9,621 bases of DNA from a bacterium. Lineage in GTDB: Bacteria > Bacteroidota > Bacteroidia > Cytophagales > Thermonemataceae. Made by a program: the position numbers and the translations under genes. The stretch spans positions 1 through 9,621 of the forward strand of contig JANYGM010000005.1 in the NCBI GenBank assembly GCA_025362415.1, given 5' to 3'. The notes beneath the pieces were generated by a model. It did not search any database. It worked only from the letters and a program-made list of their open reading frames with translations, and was not told the origin of the DNA. Below are positions 4,892 to 9,621 of this stretch, piece after piece (positions within the stretch are counted from its first letter, which is position 1; each line of letters begins with the position of its first letter).

Positions 4892-7800
4892 CTAGTCTTT
4901 TTTGATTAGTCTTTTGAGAACTCTTCCTTTTGGATTATTGATTTCTAACAAATAAATGCCATTTGCAAAGTTTGCGAGTGCTATTTTCATTGTATTGTTA
5001 TTGATTTCTGTATCAGAAGTGAAAACTGTTTTCCCTTGTGCATCATACACACGTACAAGAGATTTTCCTAAATTCAAGCTACCAAAATCAACCGTAAAAT
5101 CAGCAATAGAAGGATTTGGATATACTTTTATTTGATTTGAAAGCGACTCTTCAAGTGAAGTATCATCAGTAGCATTAGGGTCTGTACCAGCAGTTGCTGT
5201 TGGTCTCCAAAATGGACAAGGCTCAATGGTAATCATTCCATCAACATAAATAAAATTATAGTTGTCTGCCTGCGCACCAGAAGCAATAACCAAATACCTA
5301 GCACTTCTACCAGGTACTATTTGCGTGGTTGTTGTTGGCAAAGTAGTCAGCACTGCAACCGTTTCATTATAAACAAAACCTGTGTAGGTAAGCACAAAAG
5401 TAGTAGGCATAGGGTCTGCGCCTGCTCTTCCACCATCACAATCAGGCATTAGAGAGGTATTTGGCGCAGTGATGGTCAAATCTTTTTTCAAAACGGTTAG
5501 TTGTTGTGTCATTGGCGTTGCGGCAGAATAAGCACTATTTCCTAGTTGTGTGGCAGTAATAGTTGTTGTACCAGCCCCTACAATGGTAATAATATTCCCA
5601 GAGATAGTAGCCACAGCCGTATTTGCACTTACATAACTCACAAGCAAACTAGAACTTGCATTGCCCACAAGTGCAAACGGCACCGCACCATACGTAACAG
5701 GCGCAAGCGTGTTGAAAGTAATGGTTTGAGTTGCCACAACTGGCGTAGTTCCAATAATGATAGTGAAAACTTTGCTTTGTACGCAATCTCCATACGCTAC
5801 CTCAACAGTAAAAGTAAATGTACCTAGTAATGTTGGTGTACCAGTTATTTCTCCAGTAGAATAATCCAAATCTAATCCGTCAGGCAAATCTCCACTACTC
5901 ACAGTCCAAGAATCAGGTACATCTACAAAACCTGTTTGAGTAATAGTTTGGTTATAAGCACTTCCTAACGTGCCATTTGGTAAATTAGCTGGATTGATTG
6001 TTATTGTTGGACAAGCTACCACAATAGTATAAGTTTGTGAAGCAGTACAACTGCTATTATTATCTCCTACCTCAATAGTGAAAGTATAAGTACCACTTTG
6101 GTTAGGTGTGCCAGTTATTTCTCCAGTAGAATAATCTAAATATAAACCACCAGGTAGGTAAGTTGTACCTATTTCAGACCAATACAAATTAGTGCTATTA
6201 AGCCCCGTTTGGGTGAGTGTTTGCGCATAAGGCGTGCCTATTGTGGCATTTGGTAGCGTTGTTTGGTTGATTATTATATTTGGACAACTTACCACAATAG
6301 TATAAGTTTGTGAAGCAGTACAAGTATTACCATTATTATCTCCTACCTCAATAGTAAAAGTATAAGTACCACTTTGGTTAGGTGTGCCATATATTTGTCC
6401 AGTAGAGTAGTTTAAATATAAACCATAAGGTAAAACGCCATTGCTTTCAATCCAATACAAATTAGTACCAGTAAGTCCTGTTTGTGTTAATGTTTGTGTG
6501 TAAGATACGCCAGGGATAGCGTTAGGTAAAGAAGTTTGGTTGATTGTTGTTTGGCAACTTACCACAATAGTATAGGTTTGTGAAGCAGTACAAGTACCAT
6601 CTGTTACCTGAATAGTAAAATTACTTGTTCCTAAACTTGTTGGTATACCAGAGATAATACCACTATTTATATCAATAGAAAGCCCTGCAGGTAATATTCC
6701 CGTACTTACTAACCAAGTAGGCACACCACTAAGCCCTGTTTGTGTGAGCGTTTGGCTATAACTAGCATTCACTGCGCCTGCTGCAAATGCGACAGGCGAG
6801 ATAGTAATTGTAGGACAAGAAGTACAATTCAGGGCATCTCCTATGATAGTCCAATTATTAGACGTATTTGTGAGTATAGCACGAGCCGCAGCTCCTGCGC
6901 AATAGTTTAAGCCTAATGCACCTAAATTTACATTAGGTTGTACAGTTTGTGCCGCCCAACCAATAAGTGTAGCATCATAGTTTGCAGCAGATAAACCACT
7001 ATTATCCAGCATATAATACATAGAACTAATACCATGAACATTGCCAATATTCCAAGTACCTATGTTTTGATTGAAAGCAGTAGCTCCTTCAAACATACTA
7101 CTCATATCTGTAACATTTGAGGTATTCCAAATACCTATATTTTGATTGAAAGCAGTGGCATTATTAAACATACTACTCATATCTGTAACACTTGAGGTAT
7201 TCCAAGCACCTATATTTTGATTGAAATCTGGAACTCCATAAAACATCTGACTCATATCTGTAACACTTGAGGTATTCCAAGCACCTATATTTTGGTTGAA
7301 AACTGTTGTAGTCAAAAACATAGAACTCATATCCGTAACACTTGCCGTATTCCAACTTCCTATATTTTGATTGAAAACTGTTGTACTCAAAAACATAGCA
7401 CTCATATCTGTAACACTTGCCGTATTCCAACTTCCTATATTTTGATTAAAAGAAGTAGCATTCCGAAACATACTACTCATATCTGTAACACTTGCTGTAT
7501 TCCAATTACCTATATTTTGATTGAAGGATGTTGCAAAAGCGAACATATAACCCATATTTGTAACATTACCTGTATTCCAAGCACCTATATTTTGATTGAA
7601 AGAGCTGGCATTATAAAACATACTACTCATATTTGTAACATTACCTGTATTCCAAGCACCTATATTTTGATTAAAATTAGTGGCAAAAGCGAATATATTA
7701 CTCATATTAGTTATGTTGCTCGTATTCCAATTGCCTATATTTTGATTGAAAGCCGTAGCACCTCTAAACATACTGCTCATATTAGTTATATTTGCGGTAT

Positions 7801-9621
7801 TCCAATTGCTTATGTCACCATTGAAACTAGCACAATTTAAAAACATTCCACTCATATCACTCACGCCACTCAAATTAGGGTTATCTGTTGCAGTATAAGT
7901 AAGATAAGAACAATTACTAAAAGCGTGATTCATAGAAGTCCAAGCATTTGTACCCCATTGTTCTATAGTACGAAGGTCATAGCTCCGTGGGATATAATTA
8001 ACGCCCATAGAAAAGTGAGGAAAAAGCCCGGTAATAGCCACCTTGTAAGTATCAACATTTTGTAATCCTGTGATGGTATAATTGCCTGTGCGCCCAGATA
8101 CTGTGCCACCACCTGCACTAGGATTTGTGAGATTTGTCCAAGTAACTGTATAGTTGTAATTACTACCAACATTAGTTGGTATTGTGATAGTATTGTCATA
8201 GGTTACCCAAGTGGTAATAAACTGTGCTTGCGAAGCTATAACAGCAAAAGTGTAGTTTTGTGTAAGCGTACAAATTCCTTGTGTAGCCGTAACCATATAA
8301 GTAGTAGTGGGCATTACAGTAGTTGGTGTACCAGAAATTAGCCCTGTTGTAGTATTGAGGCTAAGACCCGCAGGCAAACTTGGGCTTACTGAATATGTAA
8401 AATTTGTTATATTCGCTATACTCGCATTTAAAACATAAGGAATTGTTGTTATACCATCAACAGAAACTGTATTGCTGAATGCTGTTGGGCAGCCTACTAC
8501 CACAATGGTATAGGTTAGTGTTTGCAAACAAGTTCCATTACTTACTTGAATTGTAAAGTTACTTGTACCTATACTTGTTGGTACACCAGAAATAACACCT
8601 GTACTTGATGCAATAGAAAGTCCAGCAGGTAGTGTTCCTGCACTTACAGACCACGTAAGTGTGCCATTAAGTCCTGTTTGATTAAACGTTTGGCTGTAGT
8701 TTGCTCCCAACAAGGTAGAACCACCAGTAAGCACTGCAGGTGTAATAGAGATACTAACAGGTGCATCTCCTGTAATTATCCAATTTCTTGGCGCACTAGC
8801 AAGTATGGCACGAGCAGCAGCTCCTATACAATATTTCAGACCTAAAGCACCTAAGGTTACATTAGTTCTCGTTTGAGCCGCCCAACCAATAAGTGTAGCA
8901 TCATAATTTGCCACAGATAAGTTACTATTATTTAACATAGCAGCCATATTTGTGACAAATCTGATGTTCCAAGTACCTAAATTTTGATTAAAAACTGTAG
9001 CTCCTACAAACATAGCTTCCATATCTTGCACACTTGCCGTATTCCAAGCACCTATATTTTGGTTGAAAGAAGTAGCTCCTTGAAACGTTCTACTCATATT
9101 TTGTACAGATGCCGTATTCCAAGTACTTACATTTTGGTTGAAAGAAGTGGCTCCTGAAAACATTTCACTCATATTTGTAACTCCTGCTGTATTCCAACTG
9201 CCTATATTTTGATTGAAAGAAGACGCAAAATAAAACATCCTAGACATAACTGTAGCATTTGCTGTGTTCCAGTTACCTATATTCTGATTGAAAGCTGTAG
9301 CTTGTGCAAACATAAGAGCCATATTTGTAACATTTGCCGTATTCCAAGCACCTATATTTTGATTAAAAACAGTAGCACCACCAAACATAAAAACCATATT
9401 CGTAACATTTGCCGTATTCCAAGCACCTATGTTTTGATTAAAAGAAGAAGCCCCAAGAAACATACTGTACATATCTGTAACGTTTGCCGTATTCCAAGCA
9501 CCTATATTTTGATTAAAAACAGTAGCAGAGAAAAACATTGAACTCATATCTTGAACATTTACTGTATTCCAACCGCTTATATCACCGTTGAAAGAAGAAG
9601 CCCCAAGAAACATAGCCTCCA
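4892..9621 (-). CDS. Giant BspA-like, Ig-repeat surface protein with T9SS sorting domain (5' partial)
   Basis: At least 1575 residues are in the window; the frame is open through the right edge (codons GAG GCT before the Met at 9613 continue the repeat), so the N-terminus and signal peptide are missing. Numbering from that Met: DUF285/BspA-type leucine-rich-like repeats 1-230, a cap with NYDATLIGWAAQT and one Cys (231-286), two He_PIG-type Ig domains (about 287-371 and 374-458), a PKD-like strand-rich domain (about 463-533), a second repeat block (about 584-868), the same cap again (869-930), four more He_PIG-type domains (about 935-1287), a further Ig-like domain (about 1296-1376), an MBG-like domain (about 1376-1466), an acidic/Thr linker, and a T9SS type-A sorting domain (1496-1573). 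It is therefore exported by the type IX system and attached to, or released from, the cell surface; adhesion is the likely role by analogy with BspA. No catalytic domain is seen. Confidence 0.93.
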   Translation of the reverse strand, partial: EAMFLGASSFNGDISGWNTVNVQDMSSMFFSATVFNQNIGAWNTANVTDMYSMFLGASSFNQNIGAWNTANVTNMVFMFGGATVFNQNIGAWNTANVTNMALMFAQATAFNQNIGNWNTANATVMSRMFYFASSFNQNIGSWNTAGVTNMSEMFSGATSFNQNVSTWNTASVQNMSRTFQGATSFNQNIGAWNTASVQDMEAMFVGATVFNQNLGTWNIRFVTNMAAMLNNSNLSVANYDATLIGWAAQTRTNVTLGALGLKYCIGAAARAILASAPRNWIITGDAPVSISITPAVLTGGSTLLGANYSQTFNQTGLNGTLTWSVSAGTLPAGLSIASSTGVISGVPTSIGTSNFTIQVSNGTCLQTLTYTIVVVGCPTAFSNTVSVDGITTIPYVLNASIANITNFTYSVSPSLPAGLSLNTTTGLISGTPTTVMPTTTYMVTATQGICTLTQNYTFAVIASQAQFITTWVTYDNTITIPTNVGSNYNYTVTWTNLTNPSAGGGTVSGRTGNYTITGLQNVDTYKVAITGLFPHFSMGVNYIPRSYDLRTIEQWGTNAWTSMNHAFSNCSYLTYTATDNPNLSGVSDMSGMFLNCASFNGDISNWNTANITNMSSMFRGATAFNQNIGNWNTSNITNMSNIFAFATNFNQNIGAWNTGNVTNMSSMFYNASSFNQNIGAWNTGNVTNMGYMFAFATSFNQNIGNWNTASVTDMSSMFRNATSFNQNIGSWNTASVTDMSAMFLSTTVFNQNIGSWNTASVTDMSSMFLTTTVFNQNIGAWNTSSVTDMSQMFYGVPDFNQNIGAWNTSSVTDMSSMFNNATAFNQNIGIWNTSNVTDMSSMFEGATAFNQNIGTWNIGNVHGISSMYYMLDNSGLSAANYDATLIGWAAQTVQPNVNLGALGLNYCAGAAARAILTNTSNNWTIIGDALNCTSCPTITISPVAFAAGAVNASYSQTLTQTGLSGVPTWLVSTGILPAGLSIDINSGIISGIPTSLGTSNFTIQVTDGTCTASQTYTIVVSCQTTINQTSLPNAIPGVSYTQTLTQTGLTGTNLYWIESNGVLPYGLYLNYSTGQIYGTPNQSGTYTFTIEVGDNNGNTCTASQTYTIVVSCPNIIINQTTLPNATIGTPYAQTLTQTGLNSTNLYWSEIGTTYLPGGLYLDYSTGEITGTPNQSGTYTFTIEVGDNNSSCTASQTYTIVVACPTITINPANLPNGTLGSAYNQTITQTGFVDVPDSWTVSSGDLPDGLDLDYSTGEITGTPTLLGTFTFTVEVAYGDCVQSKVFTIIIGTTPVVATQTITFNTLAPVTYGAVPFALVGNASSSLLVSYVSANTAVATISGNIITIVGAGTTTITATQLGNSAYSAATPMTQQLTVLKKDLTITAPNTSLMPDCDGGRAGADPMPTTFVLTYTGFVYNETVAVLTTLPTTTTQIVPGRSARYLVIASGAQADNYNFIYVDGMITIEPCPFWRPTATAGTDPNATDDTSLEESLSNQIKVYPNPSIADFTVDFGSLNLGKSLVRVYDAQGKTVFTSDTEINNNTMKIALANFANGIYLLEINNPKGRVLKRLIKKD
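4895..5128 (-). other. T9SS type-A C-terminal sorting domain
   Basis: Residues 1496-1573 of the surface protein: IKVYPNPSIADFTVDF, then LVRVYDAQGKTVF, a MKIALANFANGIYLLEI strand pair and the basic end GRVLKRLIKKD. These are the standard landmarks of the Por secretion-system type-A sorting signal, which is cleaved on export through the type IX machinery. It is the strongest marker in the window for Bacteroidota. Confidence 0.95.
5753..6811 (-). repeat. Four tandem He_PIG-type Ig domains
   Basis: Four domains of about 85-91 aa each with the pattern ...YxQTLTQTGLxG...W...G.LP.GL.LD.STG.I.GTP...GT.TFTIEV....C.ASQTYTIVV. The middle two have a period of exactly 91 codons (273 bp) and are close at DNA level: the stretch ACCACAATAGTATAAGTTTG occurs at 6018 and 6291, with a near match at 6561. 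Such domains form stalk-like beta-sandwich rods on surface proteins. A conserved Cys pair per domain (CTASQ... and the VVSC/VVAC boundary) suggests disulfides or domain-boundary staples; that is inference. Confidence 0.85.
7010..7864 (-). repeat. BspA/DUF285 repeat block 2 (11 units)
   Basis: Eleven 25-aa (75-bp) units in strict register: FN at residues 597, 622, 647, 672, 697, 722, 747, 772, 797, 822 and 847. The first unit is FNGDISNWNT, the rest FNQNIG(A/N/S/I/T)WNT. It is preceded by a cap with NAWTSMNHAFSNCSYL and NLSGVSDMSGMFLNC (two Cys) and followed by the NYDATLIGWAAQT cap. Units at 7299-7373 and 7374-7448 differ at about four of 75 bases. Confidence 0.93.
8924..9621 (-). repeat. BspA/DUF285 repeat block 1 (9 units, edge of window)
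   Basis: Nine 25-aa (75-bp) units with no length variation; the FN of each sits at residues 8, 33, 58, 83, 108, 133, 158, 183 and 208. Consensus: FNQNIGAWNTANVTDM, then SSMF and a short A-T/S-x turn. The first unit has FNGDISGWNT instead of FNQN, as the first unit of block 2 does, so this block probably begins almost exactly at the window edge and its N-terminal cap lies just outside. Confidence 0.92.

Noticed and set aside
7292..7840. A 182-codon + strand frame with Cys/His-rich repeats, and a similar one at 9209-9541
   Set aside because: Both lie antisense to the BspA repeat blocks and repeat with the same 25-codon period. The Cys-His pattern is a by-product of exact 75-bp repeats, not a zinc-binding protein.
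7010..9621. 75-bp repeats as a CRISPR-like or non-coding repeat array
   Set aside because: The repeats are continuous, in frame, without unique spacers of fixed size, and encode a known surface-repeat family.

Overview
The window looks like a chromosome segment of a low-GC member of the Bacteroidota, probably a Cytophagales-type gliding or marine bacterium. Three things point there: a giant surface protein ending in a type IX secretion (T9SS) type-A sorting domain, a promoter of the Bacteroidota TTTG-N19-TAnnTTTG kind, and A-rich leaders without Shine-Dalgarno sequences. The genus is inference; the phylum is fairly safe.

Layout. Positions 4-128 hold two inverted copies of an imperfect-palindrome repeat (32-nt core, 28 of 32 bases shared), each flanked by its own unrelated stem. 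Then come, on the + strand, an RluD-type 23S rRNA pseudouridine synthase gene (185-1219), an Rpn-family PD-(D/E)XK nuclease gene 14 nt later (1234-2118), and 13 nt after that a free-standing 71-codon copy of the nuclease's C-terminal domain (2132-2347). A bidirectional terminator (2356-2399) closes this set. On the - strand lie a 141-aa SpoIIAA/STAS-like protein gene (2435-2860), a YbiT-like ABC-F ATPase gene (2940-4559) with a good promoter just upstream, a possible 43-codon ORF (4602-4733), a second strong hairpin terminator (about 4813-4864), and the 3' 4.7 kb of a huge BspA-like surface protein gene (4892 to beyond 9621) that runs off the right edge.

How the parts may work together. The most interesting item is the rpn locus. 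Rpn nucleases have been described as gene-within-gene toxin-antitoxin/phage-defence systems: a small C-terminal protein (RpnS) is translated from inside the gene, contains a variable number of four-residue repeats, and blocks the full-length toxic nuclease (RpnL). Here the full gene carries three GELK repeats and an internal Met225 in an A-rich context, and a second separate copy of exactly that C-terminal domain, with four GELK repeats, follows as its own ORF. All seven base substitutions between the copies are synonymous, so the extra copy looks like a maintained protein rather than debris. A plausible reading is an RpnS-type antitoxin present both inside the toxin gene and as a separate duplicated gene. 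The rest is housekeeping (rRNA modification, ribosome-associated ATPase) plus a recombination-prone, repeat-built cell-surface protein.
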